The notes below the pieces were generated by a model. The model saw only the letters and a list, made by a program, of their open reading frames with translations, made no database searches and was not told the DNA's origin. A stretch of DNA of 64,000 bases from an uncultured Bacteroidota bacterium (GTDB lineage Bacteria; Bacteroidota; Bacteroidia; Flavobacteriales_D; Sanyastnellaceae), in the NCBI GenBank assembly GCA_903932685.1, contig CAIZGX010000001.1, positions 1-64,000 of the forward strand, in the 5' to 3' direction. Within the stretch, counting starts at the first letter, position 1. The number at the start of each line of letters is the position of its first letter. The position numbers and the translations under genes are program-made. Shown here piece after piece: positions 49,520 to 61,329 of this stretch.

Positions 49520-51208
49520 ATGAAAGAGGAATTAATAGGCCAGTTGCGCGACTTACTTCAAGCTGAAGATATTATGTTGGTGCGTGATCAAGTAAAGAAC
49601 ATTCGCAGTAACTGGAAAGCTGAAAGCGTGAAAGAGCGGCAGTTGCAGTGGGAGCAATTCAAATCTGAAAATGCAGAAGGTGCGGAAGCAGATTTTGTTT
49701 ATGCGCCTCATGAATTGGAAGGCACGCTTCAAGAATTACTCAAAGATTACGAAGACAAAATTCAAGTTTCAGGCAAAGCCCTAGCACAAGAGCGCGCGCG
49801 AAACTTCGAAATAAAATCTGACTTGTGTGAACGCATGGAGCGACTTACCAAGAACGAAGAAAATATTGGGAAAGCTTTCTCTCTTCAAAAAGAAATAAAA
49901 GAATACTGGGACAATACTGGAGATGTTCCTGGAGATAAATATCCTGCTTTAATTGATCGTTGGCACAAGGCGAATCAAGACTTTTTCTATCACATCAATA
50001 TCTACAAAGAACTTCAAGCGAACGATTTAAAAGTAAATCAAAAGTTGAAGGAAGAATTGATGGAGTTAGCGAAAGGACTTTCCGCTATCGAGTCTATTAA
50101 TGAATTGGAAATTGAAGTGCGAAGACTTCAGCGTGAGTGGATGCTCATTGGTCCTTCTCCAAGAGAAACCTTCCAGCAAATGGGCGATGATTTCTTTGGG
50201 GTTCTTCGTATTGAACAAGAACGCGTTCAGACTCATTACGATGCGTTAAGCGCAAGCAGCAACGAAAATTTATCGAAGAAGACACTTCTTATTCAGCGCA
50301 TGAAAGAGATTCTCGAATTGGATCTTACTCAAAGCAACAGTTGGAACAAGTGGACCGAAGAAGTTTTGAAACTTCAAGAAGAATGGAAAACCATTGGTTG
50401 GGTGAAGAAGAAAGAGAACGAAGAGATTTGGCAAGAATTCCGTGGCCTATGCGATTTGTTTTTTACTAAGCGAGGAAATTATTTCGAATCTCGCAAAGAA
50501 GTTTACGAAAAAAACAAGAAAGCGAAAGAGGCGATTATTAATGAAGCGAAAACGCTTCAAGACAGCAGTGATTGGAAATTAGCAACTGAAGGAATTAAAA
50601 AACTTCAAGAAAATTGGAAACAGGTTGGTGGCGCCGATCCGAAAGAGGAGCAAAAACTATGGCAGCGCTTCCGCTCTGCTTGCGACATGTTCTTCCAAAG
50701 AAAGAAAGAACACTTTGGAGAATTGACCGGGATTCAAGAAGAGAACTTACGACTGAAAGAAGCTTTGCTGACAGAAATTGAAAACACTCCGCTTTCAGGA
50801 AACAAAAACGAAGATCTTTCAATGTTGCGTCTGTTCAATGAGCGCTGGCAAGCTTTGGGACATGTTCCAAGAGAGCAATACGCAAGCATGCAAGCGCGTC
50901 ATAAGGCCGCTTTCGACGACAAGTATGGTAAGTTGACTGCAGATCGCAAAGAAGCAGACATCACCCGCTACAAATCACGCATTGAAACCATTAAGTCTAC
51001 TGGCGACAAGGGATTGAGTAGAGAAAAAATGATCTTGCGCGACAAAGTAGATAAATTAAATGGCGATATCAAATCCTATGAAAATAACATGGGCATTTTC
51101 ACCGGTAAAGGAGCTGAAGGTATGCGCAAAGAAATTGAGAAAAAGATTGCCTCTGCCAAGCGTGAGATTTCAGAAATACTCGAAAAGATTTCTTTAATTC
51201 CGAATTAA
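49520..51208 (+). CDS. DUF349 domain-containing coiled-coil protein
   Basis: Repeated ~70-aa helical units (LQEEWKTIGWVKKKENEEIWQEFRGLCDLFFTKR; LQENWKQVGGADPKEEQKLWQRFRSACDMFFQRKK) typical of DUF349. Confidence 0.92.
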   Translation: MKEELIGQLRDLLQAEDIMLVRDQVKNIRSNWKAESVKERQLQWEQFKSENAEGAEADFVYAPHELEGTLQELLKDYEDKIQVSGKALAQERARNFEIKSDLCERMERLTKNEENIGKAFSLQKEIKEYWDNTGDVPGDKYPALIDRWHKANQDFFYHINIYKELQANDLKVNQKLKEELMELAKGLSAIESINELEIEVRRLQREWMLIGPSPRETFQQMGDDFFGVLRIEQERVQTHYDALSASSNENLSKKTLLIQRMKEILELDLTQSNSWNKWTEEVLKLQEEWKTIGWVKKKENEEIWQEFRGLCDLFFTKRGNYFESRKEVYEKNKKAKEAIINEAKTLQDSSDWKLATEGIKKLQENWKQVGGADPKEEQKLWQRFRSACDMFFQRKKEHFGELTGIQEENLRLKEALLTEIENTPLSGNKNEDLSMLRLFNERWQALGHVPREQYASMQARHKAAFDDKYGKLTADRKEADITRYKSRIETIKSTGDKGLSREKMILRDKVDKLNGDIKSYENNMGIFTGKGAEGMRKEIEKKIASAKREISEILEKISLIPN

Positions 51209-51229
51209 TTTTTTAAGAATCTAGACATA

Positions 51230-51262
51230 AAAAAACCTCGGATTCACCGAGGTTTTTCTTTT
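51230..51262. terminator. Bidirectional intrinsic terminator between DUF349 gene and tig
   Basis: AAAAAACCTCG GATTCAC CGAGGTTTTTCTTTTTT with A-tract and U-tract on both sides. Confidence 0.88.
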
Positions 51263-51276
51263 TTCGAAATTTCTAT

Positions 51277-52623
51277 TTAGTGCTGAGCACGGTGTTTGAA
51301 ATCTTCGTATGACAAACGCTCAATTTTCAAGGAGCAATTTGCTTGAACAACTTTCATTACTCCGTCTTCATAAAGCATGTCGTAAACATTCTTCGCTTCG
51401 TCTTGCTTTGCAAGTGTTTGCTTTGCTAATTGATCAAGACGCTCTTCATCTACTGGCATTCCGTAAGACTTGAAACGATCTACCAAAGACGCTTTAACGT
51501 AATCCATAGCATCATCTACGGAAACTTTGATTTCGTTTTCCTTAATAATTTTATTCTCAATCAATTGCCATTTCAATCCGTTTGCGTAGCCAGGGTATTC
51601 CATTTCCAACTGAGCCATTTCAATGGGCTTCTCGTTGGTCATAAGAATGAAGCGCTTCAAGAATTCATCAGGCAATTCAATAGATACCATATCAACAATA
51701 TCTTTCGCAAAGTCACGCTTGAACATCCACTCAGAATCTTTTTCGAACATAGCAGCTAAGTCAGCCGTTACGCGAGCTTTCATCTCTTCTTCAGAAGTTA
51801 CAGTGCCCGGAGTGAATAACTTATCGAACAATTCTTCATTAAGCTCAGCAGGTTGCATGCGCATAATCTCAGAGATTGTTATTTGGAATTTTGAATCGAT
51901 GTGGTGAAGGTCGTGGTGTGTTACACCCAACATACGAGAAAGATCTTCGTGATCGGCATTCAATAAGAACGGATCAACCACAGCTATTTCACCAATGTTC
52001 TTTCCAACGAACAACGCTTTCGTTGCTTCATCTTTGATGTATTCCAAGAAGATGGAAGTCTTGTTTGAAACACCGCCTTCTTTCACAGAACCGTCTTCAT
52101 TTAGTTCAGCAACTTCAGCCATGATCATGTCTTCCGACTCTGTAAGTTCTGGCTTAGACAATTGACCGTGACGACGAGCGTATTCCTTCATTTGACGAGA
52201 TATTAACTCCTCATTGATGTCTACTTCAAGTTTCGTAAAAGTCTTCGACTTATTTAAATTCAAATCGAATGTTGGCGCATAAGCAATTTCATACATGAAG
52301 ATGAAAGTGGAAGGATTGTCCCAATCTCCTACGTCAGTGCCATCAATTGGAATTGGACTACCCAACAGTTCAAGTTTGTTCTCAGCAACATAGTTACCGA
52401 TTGCCTCTTGCAGCATTCTGTTTATTTCGTCGACCAATATAGACTTTCCGTAACGCTGTTTCACCAAAGAAGCAGGAACTGCACCTTTGCGAAAACCAGG
52501 CAATTCAACGCGCTTACGATAGGTCTTTAGGGCCGTTTCGTAAGTCTCGTTGTAATCAATAGGGTCAAGAGTCACCTTCAACTCTCCTACAAGAGAGCCG
52601 GCGTTTAGTTGTTCAATATTCAT
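51277..52623 (-). CDS. tig: Trigger factor
   Basis: KTYRKRVELPGFRKGAVPASLVKQRYGKSILVDEINRMLQEAI. Confidence 0.93.
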   Translation of the reverse strand: MNIEQLNAGSLVGELKVTLDPIDYNETYETALKTYRKRVELPGFRKGAVPASLVKQRYGKSILVDEINRMLQEAIGNYVAENKLELLGSPIPIDGTDVGDWDNPSTFIFMYEIAYAPTFDLNLNKSKTFTKLEVDINEELISRQMKEYARRHGQLSKPELTESEDMIMAEVAELNEDGSVKEGGVSNKTSIFLEYIKDEATKALFVGKNIGEIAVVDPFLLNADHEDLSRMLGVTHHDLHHIDSKFQITISEIMRMQPAELNEELFDKLFTPGTVTSEEEMKARVTADLAAMFEKDSEWMFKRDFAKDIVDMVSIELPDEFLKRFILMTNEKPIEMAQLEMEYPGYANGLKWQLIENKIIKENEIKVSVDDAMDYVKASLVDRFKSYGMPVDEERLDQLAKQTLAKQDEAKNVYDMLYEDGVMKVVQANCSLKIERLSYEDFKHRAQH

Positions 52624-52654
52624 ATCGATAGATTGTTCTTCCGTTTAGGAAGTG

Positions 52655-52891
52655 TTATTCAGCTAAAACCATTACTTGGTTGTTCAATACCTCAACGGTA
52701 CCGCCAAGCACTTCAAAAGTCAATTCTTTGCCTTGAGCATCTTTCACTCGCACGTTTCCTTTTTTCAATGACGAAATAAGAGGGGCGTGATTGTTCAAGA
52801 TTCCCAATCCACCTGAGCTTCCAGGAAGGAAAACATATTCTGCTTCTCCTTGAAAGAGGACGGTTTCTGGGGTAATTATTTCAACGCGCAT
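52655..52891 (-). CDS. atpC: F-type ATP synthase epsilon subunit
   Basis: MRVEIITPETVLFQGEAEYVFLPGSSGGLGILNNHAPLIS. Confidence 0.93.
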   Translation of the reverse strand: MRVEIITPETVLFQGEAEYVFLPGSSGGLGILNNHAPLISSLKKGNVRVKDAQGKELTFEVLGGTVEVLNNQVMVLAE

Positions 52892-52899
52892 AATTGCTA

Positions 52900-55620
<2,721 letters not shown>

Positions 55621-55623
55621 GCA

Positions 55624-57075
55624 GTGAAGGCCTTCACAGCACTTATTCAAAACAAACCAATTCTATTTTGGGGAAGCCTATTCGCTCTTACGCAAGGAAT
55701 TGCTGTTGCGTTTGAAATGAACTTTCTATTTATTCTTCCTGCTGCCCTATTTGCCTTATGGTTGGCCATTCATAAAATCGAATGGGTGTGGTTCTTCAGC
55801 GTAATGGCCACTCCTTTGAGTGTTAATTTGGAGGAAATGGAAGTGGCACACATTGGCATGTACCTTCCAACGGAACCGATAATAGCTGCTCTCTTACTCT
55901 TGATGATTTTTAAAATCATTTCCGGAAAAAGCGTCGACCGAAGAATATTTAAACATCCTTTCACCTACATTATCGGCTTGTATTTATTGTGGATGATTTT
56001 CACGGCGGTTACAAGTGAGTATCCTCTTGTTTCATTTAAGTTCATAGCCACACGCCTGTGGTTTATCTCTGGATTTTATTTGCTTGGTGCTCATCTTTTC
56101 CAGGACCTTTCGAACATAAAAAAATTCTTCGCGAGTTATTTAGCTCCGCTCTGTATTGTGATAATTTACACGGTATCGCGACACGCTCAATTCAATTTCG
56201 ACAAAGAAAGTGCGCACTGGGTTATGGAGCCTCTTTTCAAAGATCACACGAGTTACGGTGCTGTTTTGGCCATGTTTTTTCCGGTTTGCATTGGCCTGCT
56301 TTTTTTGAAAAAGAAAAGCCCCTTGGTGACCTTCTTAATATACGCCGCCTTAATCATCGTGTCCATTGGGCTTGTACTGTCGTTCACACGTGCGGCTTGG
56401 GTCTCGGTAGTTGTTGCATTTGGAGTGCTACTAATCATGATGTTACGCATTCCACTGAAATACGTGTTGTATGGAACAGTCATATTCGGAAGTGTTCTCC
56501 TTTTTTCGTGGGATAACATTCAACAAGAACTTGGACAGAATAAGCAAGAGAGTAGCGATAAATTAGATGAACACGTTTCCTCTATTTCGAATGTTTCTTC
56601 CGACGCTTCGAATCTAGAACGATTGAACCGATGGCATTGCGCTATGGAAATGTTTAGCAGAAGGCCTATTGTCGGATGGGGACCTGGAACTTATCAATTC
56701 GTTTACGCGCCGTTTCAGCAAGCGAAAGATCGAACTATTATAAGCACAAACAATGGTGATGGTGGTAACGCGCACAGCGAATACTTAGGTCCGCTGGCGG
56801 AAGAAGGTGTTTTGGGTATGCTGCTATTTATTTCAATTTTTGTGTATACCGTCATACTCGGATTTAAATTGTTTTACGCGGCTGTAGAGAAAGAGCATCG
56901 GGCAATTATAGCCAGTGCGTTCTTAGGATTAATAACGTATTTCGTGCACGGCACCTTAAACAATTATTTAGATACAGACAAAGCTTCGGTGCCGTTTTGG
57001 GGATTCATCGGAATCTTAGTAGCGATGGATTTGTTTCATTTGAAAAAAGAAAAAACAACTATTTCCAGCAAATAG
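55624..57075 (+). CDS. O-antigen ligase/polymerase family membrane protein
   Basis: Multi-TM; SFTRAAWVSVVVAF, GWGPGTYQFVYAPF...AHSEYLGPLAEEGVLGMLLF Wzy_C/O-antigen ligase signature; GTG start. Confidence 0.88.
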   Translation: MKAFTALIQNKPILFWGSLFALTQGIAVAFEMNFLFILPAALFALWLAIHKIEWVWFFSVMATPLSVNLEEMEVAHIGMYLPTEPIIAALLLLMIFKIISGKSVDRRIFKHPFTYIIGLYLLWMIFTAVTSEYPLVSFKFIATRLWFISGFYLLGAHLFQDLSNIKKFFASYLAPLCIVIIYTVSRHAQFNFDKESAHWVMEPLFKDHTSYGAVLAMFFPVCIGLLFLKKKSPLVTFLIYAALIIVSIGLVLSFTRAAWVSVVVAFGVLLIMMLRIPLKYVLYGTVIFGSVLLFSWDNIQQELGQNKQESSDKLDEHVSSISNVSSDASNLERLNRWHCAMEMFSRRPIVGWGPGTYQFVYAPFQQAKDRTIISTNNGDGGNAHSEYLGPLAEEGVLGMLLFISIFVYTVILGFKLFYAAVEKEHRAIIASAFLGLITYFVHGTLNNYLDTDKASVPFWGFIGILVAMDLFHLKKEKTTISSK

Positions 57076-58270
57076 CCAGAATGGCTACATCGTCGTTGAA
57101 CAAACATTCTCCGCGGAAAATATTTGCTGCATGCTCAACTGAAAGACAAACATCCTTTGCATGAGTACCTTTCATATTTCGTTCAATGCCTTCTATTTCG
57201 AAATAATCTCCCTCGGCATTGTTCACTTCAACCAATCCGTCTGTATAGCCCAGTATAACATCACCGGAAAATAACACGTGTTTTACTGCGCTCACTTTCG
57301 GCAATTCGGGAAGCATTCCCAATCCAATGGCTGTCGCCCCGAAATGTTTGAATTCACCTCCTCTTTTGAACACAGGCGCATTGTGACCACAGTTCACATA
57401 TTCCAACTCTTGACTTTCCGAATTATAGACAGCCAAGAAAAATGTGATAAACTTCTCTCCTTGAGCCGCATCCCAAACGCGCTTGTTTAATTTGTTCGCA
57501 AGGTTTGCCAAGTCTGGACGTTTCTCTTCAAAAGCGTTTCGAACATAGGCTTGGAAATTCGACATTAAAAAAGCTGCAGGCATTCCCTTCCCAGAAACGT
57601 CTCCTAAGCAGAAGACCCATTCGTTTTCGTTAAATTGAAACACATCGTAATAATCTCCGCCCACTTGCTGATGGGCTCTGTAGATCCCCTGAACATTCCA
57701 TTTTTCTGTGTCTGGAAAATGACTGGGCAAAAGCAAGTGCTGCATTTCAGCGGCAAGCTCCAACTCTTTTTTCAATCGTTCTTGTTGAACTAAATTGGTC
57801 AATAGCCGTTTATTCTCGAGCGCTACACTTAATACTGAAGTAAGGGTCTGCAAGAAACGCATATGCTTCACTGTTGGACTCATTCCGCGGGCATCCTCTG
57901 CGTTATCTCCTGCAAGTGCAATGGCCAACGGCCGATTGTCGTGCAATACAGGAACTACAACATCGTATGATTCACGCGAAGCATCTTCTGAAAGTGCAAC
58001 ACCCTTGTTTGTGTGAAAAAAATCTTCCGCCGGAATAACAAATTCTGAAACGCTCATGTCGCCATATTGCAGCAAGCATTGCCAATCTTCTCGCTTAACA
58101 AAGAGTGCTAATTTCTCAATTCCCAAATGTGTTTGCACAATATTTTGAAATTGGAAAATCAAATCCTCTTCCGAGCTATTCGCATTAATAGCTTCGGTTA
58201 ATTCAAGAAGAGCGTTCAACTTGAAGTCGCGCTGCTTTATTTTCGATGAGAGTCGCTCAGTATTTGACAT
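57059..58270 (-). CDS. GAF + PP2C/SpoIIE-type serine phosphatase
   Basis: AAEMQHLLLPSHFP, VGGDYYDVFQFNENEWVFCLGDVSGKGMPAAFLMS, VILGYTDGLVEVNN. Confidence 0.9.
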   Translation of the reverse strand: MSNTERLSSKIKQRDFKLNALLELTEAINANSSEEDLIFQFQNIVQTHLGIEKLALFVKREDWQCLLQYGDMSVSEFVIPAEDFFHTNKGVALSEDASRESYDVVVPVLHDNRPLAIALAGDNAEDARGMSPTVKHMRFLQTLTSVLSVALENKRLLTNLVQQERLKKELELAAEMQHLLLPSHFPDTEKWNVQGIYRAHQQVGGDYYDVFQFNENEWVFCLGDVSGKGMPAAFLMSNFQAYVRNAFEEKRPDLANLANKLNKRVWDAAQGEKFITFFLAVYNSESQELEYVNCGHNAPVFKRGGEFKHFGATAIGLGMLPELPKVSAVKHVLFSGDVILGYTDGLVEVNNAEGDYFEIEGIERNMKGTHAKDVCLSVEHAANIFRGECLFNDDVAILAICWK

Positions 58271-58297
58271 CTTTGCAAAGTAACAACAAAGTACTCA

Positions 58298-58810
58298 ATG
58301 CGCATTGCTTTCACGGGTCCAGAATCAACTGGTAAAACAACCCTTTCGAAATGGCTTTCAACAGAGCTGTCGGATACTATCTTTATCCCGGAATTTGCTC
58401 GCGAATATCTAGAAGAGCGAAAAATTGTTCGAGCAAGTGAGAATGACTTTCGAGCTATTGTAAAACGTCAATGCTCACTTTTTAATCAAACGGAATCAAA
58501 TGCTCATCATATTTTCGATACCGATATTTTTGTTCTACGAGTTTGGAATGATGAGGTTTTTAAATTAAAATTACCTGAACTTGAAATTCTTCCTTCATAC
58601 GGAATGAACATTCACTTCTTGTGTGCTCCTGATGTGGAATGGGAAGAAGATTCACTTAGAAGTGCACCGGCTCAATCAGAGAGAGGGAGATTATTTGAAA
58701 AATATAAAATCGAACTTCGGAATTCACAAGTAAACTTTATAATTCTATCAGGAAGTCTAGATGAAAAAAAATCTCTTATACTATCGTCGATTCAAGACAA
58801 TTCCTTTTGA
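58298..58810 (+). CDS. NadR/AAA_28-like P-loop ATPase
   Basis: MRIAFTGPESTGKTTLSKWLS, FIPEFAREYLEER, IFDTDIFVLRVW. Confidence 0.85.
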   Translation: MRIAFTGPESTGKTTLSKWLSTELSDTIFIPEFAREYLEERKIVRASENDFRAIVKRQCSLFNQTESNAHHIFDTDIFVLRVWNDEVFKLKLPELEILPSYGMNIHFLCAPDVEWEEDSLRSAPAQSERGRLFEKYKIELRNSQVNFIILSGSLDEKKSLILSSIQDNSF

Positions 58811-59152
58811 AATCACCAACGCCATAAACACTCCCGTAGCATTAGCCATCACATCAAACCAATCAAAAGAGCGATCGGTCGTAAAATAGAATTGATAATA
58901 CTCGAGAAGAACTCCGGCACATATCCAAATGACTGCCGACTTCATTCTGCCCCACCCAGAAAACACTGCAAGGGAAGAACCAATGAAAAACATAAAGGCA
59001 TGTACAAACTTATCCAGACCTAAATTTTCCCAAATAGATATTCTCGGGAAAGACTTGCTAGACATGGCGTGTAGGCCAAAAACAACAACTGCCCACAAAA
59101 TGTGAGCAGTTGCAAAATATTTTTTGGGAAAATTAACCAACCAAGGCTTCAT
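58781..59152 (-). CDS. VanZ family protein
   Basis: [41 protein letters not shown]. Confidence 0.87.
   Translation of the reverse strand: MKPWLVNFPKKYFATAHILWAVVVFGLHAMSSKSFPRISIWENLGLDKFVHAFMFFIGSSLAVFSGWGRMKSAVIWICAGVLLEYYQFYFTTDRSFDWFDVMANATGVFMALVISKGIVLNRR
59086..59112 (-). terminator. Terminator-like hairpin embedded in the vanZ coding sequence, just downstream of gcvH stop
   Basis: Minus strand CAACTGCTCACA TTT TGTGGGCAGTTG TTGTTTTT: 12-bp stem (one G-U) + U-rich tail. Confidence 0.65.
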
Positions 59153-59519
59153 AAGCCGCAGCGTCCAACAAAGAACTTAGGTCAGCTCCCTCTGATAATT
59201 TCACTTTGATCATCCAACCGCTTCCGTATGGATCGTTATTTACATGCGCAGGATCAGCTTCTAACCCAGCATTCACTTCAACAACAGTTCCTGAAACTGG
59301 CATAAACAAATCACTCACGGTTTTAACAGCTTCCACTGTTCCGAAGATTGCATGTTCCTCAAGGGTTTCACCTTGGGTTTCAATTTCAACAAATACAATA
59401 TCACCTAATTCGCTTTGTGCGAAATCTGTGACGCCAACAGTAGCTATATCGCCTTCAATGCGAACCCACTCGTGGTCTTTTGTGTACTTTAATTCAGTTG
59501 GAAAATTCATTGTTTTCAA
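59133..59519 (-). CDS. gcvH: Glycine cleavage system H protein
   Basis: [34 protein letters not shown]; lipoyl site [19 protein letters not shown]. Confidence 0.97.
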   Translation of the reverse strand: MKTMNFPTELKYTKDHEWVRIEGDIATVGVTDFAQSELGDIVFVEIETQGETLEEHAIFGTVEAVKTVSDLFMPVSGTVVEVNAGLEADPAHVNNDPYGSGWMIKVKLSEGADLSSLLDAAAYEALVG

Positions 59520-59592
59520 TTTATGTGGAACAAAAATAAGGGAAGTTCGAAGTGGAACAATTAAAAATAAGACTAACTTTCACCCATAGTTT

Positions 59593-59997
59593 ATGAAAAT
59601 GGAAATTACTGCATACGTTGTTTTCTTGCTTCTCGCCATTGGCATGGCCTCGGGCATGCTTAGCGGATTTGTTGGTGTTGGCGGAGGACTTATTATTGTC
59701 CCAGCACTTGTGTACTTCCTCGGTTACACGCAACTTCAAGCGCAAGGAACAAGTCTTGCTGTCCTCTTACTTCCAGTAGGATTCCTTGCCGTTATGCATT
59801 ACTACAAACAAGGAAACGTGAACACCGCTGCAGCCCTCCTTATAGGGGCAGGATTCATTTCAGGAGCGCTCTTCGGAAGTAAATTCGCACATAACATTCC
59901 TATTGCGAAAGTGAAATTCGGATTTGCACTTGTTATGCTTATCGGAGCTTTGAAGCTGCTCTATGAATCAAGTAAAGTTTTGTTCGGGTCGAATTAA
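59593..59997 (+). CDS. Half-size TauE/SafE-type membrane protein
   Basis: SGMLSGFVGVGGGLIIVPALVYFLGYTQLQAQGTSLAVLLLPVGFLAVMHYYKQGNV; 134 aa only. Confidence 0.85.
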   Translation: MKMEITAYVVFLLLAIGMASGMLSGFVGVGGGLIIVPALVYFLGYTQLQAQGTSLAVLLLPVGFLAVMHYYKQGNVNTAAALLIGAGFISGALFGSKFAHNIPIAKVKFGFALVMLIGALKLLYESSKVLFGSN

Positions 59998-61268
59998 TTC
60001 ACATTGTAAATCCGCTTCATTACGTTTCCGAAAGCGTAAATGTCTTCGAATGAATTGTACATAGGCACAGGCGCCATGCGAATGATGTCGGGTTCTCGCC
60101 AATCGACTACCACTCCTTCCTTCGCTAAAACACCCACAAAATCTTTGGTTCTTCCTTCCAATCGAATAGAAAGCTGACATCCTCTTTCATCGGAATTGTG
60201 AGATGTTAATTGATCAACCGGAACTCCTTTCGACTTCAATTCTTGAAAAATAAATTCCAGGTACGCTGTTAACTCTTTCGACTTGGCGCGCAATGCCGAC
60301 ATAGATGTTTTGTCGAAAAGATCCAACGCAGCTCTGTGAGCAGCCATGGATAAAACAGGAGCATTGCTCATCTGCCAGGCTTCTGCGGAATGAGTTGGAT
60401 CGAAATTTTTCTGCATCAAGAATCTCGTTTCCGCTTTGTTGCCCCACCAGCCGGCTAAGCGCAAAATCTCTGCGCCATGAAAGCGCTCGTGAACATAGGC
60501 GCCAGAAACTCCTCCTGGACCGCTATTCAAATACTTATAACTGCACCAACAGGCAAAATCAATGTCCCAATCGTGTAACTTCAAATCAATATTTCCTGCG
60601 GCATGAGCTAAGTCTAAACCCACTTTGGCGCCAACTGCATGACCCGCTTTTGCAAGCGCTTCACAATTAAAATACTGCCCACTGAAATAATTCACTGCAC
60701 CAAAACAAATTACGGCAAGCTCTTCACCGAGTTCGTTAATCTTCGCTAAAATATCTTCTTCACGAATTAGCACTTCTCCTTGACGCGGTTGCATTTCAAC
60801 CAACACCTCATCTGGATTTAAACCGTGCAACTTCGCTTGTGATTCGAACGCATATCTATCGGAAGGAAAGGGTTTGTGTTCGAATAAAATCTTTGTGCGT
60901 TTTCCTTCCGGGCGATAAAAACTAATGAGCAATAAATGTAAATTCACCGTTAGCTGATTCATAGCCACCACCTCTGAGGTCTTTGCTCCAACAATATTCG
61001 CGAGAGATTCAGTAAGCACTTCATGATAATTGAACCACGGACGCTTTGCATCGAAATGTCCTTCAACACCAAACTTCTCCCAGTCGCTTAATTCTTGAAG
61101 CAAATACTCTTTCACACCTTTTGGCTGAAGCCCGAGCGAGTTACCCGTAAAGTATAACATGGGGGCTCCACCATGTTTCGGAATGAAATATTCTTCACGC
61201 AGAGATTTTAACGAATCGTTTTCATCTTTCATCTTCGCAAACTGCTCTGTATTCTCCCAAGCGCTCAT
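59994..61268 (-). CDS. kynU: Kynureninase
   Basis: YFTGNSLGLQPKGV, FDAKRPWFNYHE, CWCSYKYLNSGPGGVSGAYVHERF (PLP Lys). Confidence 0.95.
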   Translation of the reverse strand: MSAWENTEQFAKMKDENDSLKSLREEYFIPKHGGAPMLYFTGNSLGLQPKGVKEYLLQELSDWEKFGVEGHFDAKRPWFNYHEVLTESLANIVGAKTSEVVAMNQLTVNLHLLLISFYRPEGKRTKILFEHKPFPSDRYAFESQAKLHGLNPDEVLVEMQPRQGEVLIREEDILAKINELGEELAVICFGAVNYFSGQYFNCEALAKAGHAVGAKVGLDLAHAAGNIDLKLHDWDIDFACWCSYKYLNSGPGGVSGAYVHERFHGAEILRLAGWWGNKAETRFLMQKNFDPTHSAEAWQMSNAPVLSMAAHRAALDLFDKTSMSALRAKSKELTAYLEFIFQELKSKGVPVDQLTSHNSDERGCQLSIRLEGRTKDFVGVLAKEGVVVDWREPDIIRMAPVPMYNSFEDIYAFGNVMKRIYNVN

Positions 61269-61329
61269 AATTGTGAATTATTTGAATGCAAATTTAGTGG
61301 AACCTACGTGACTATCTTTGTCCGACTTC

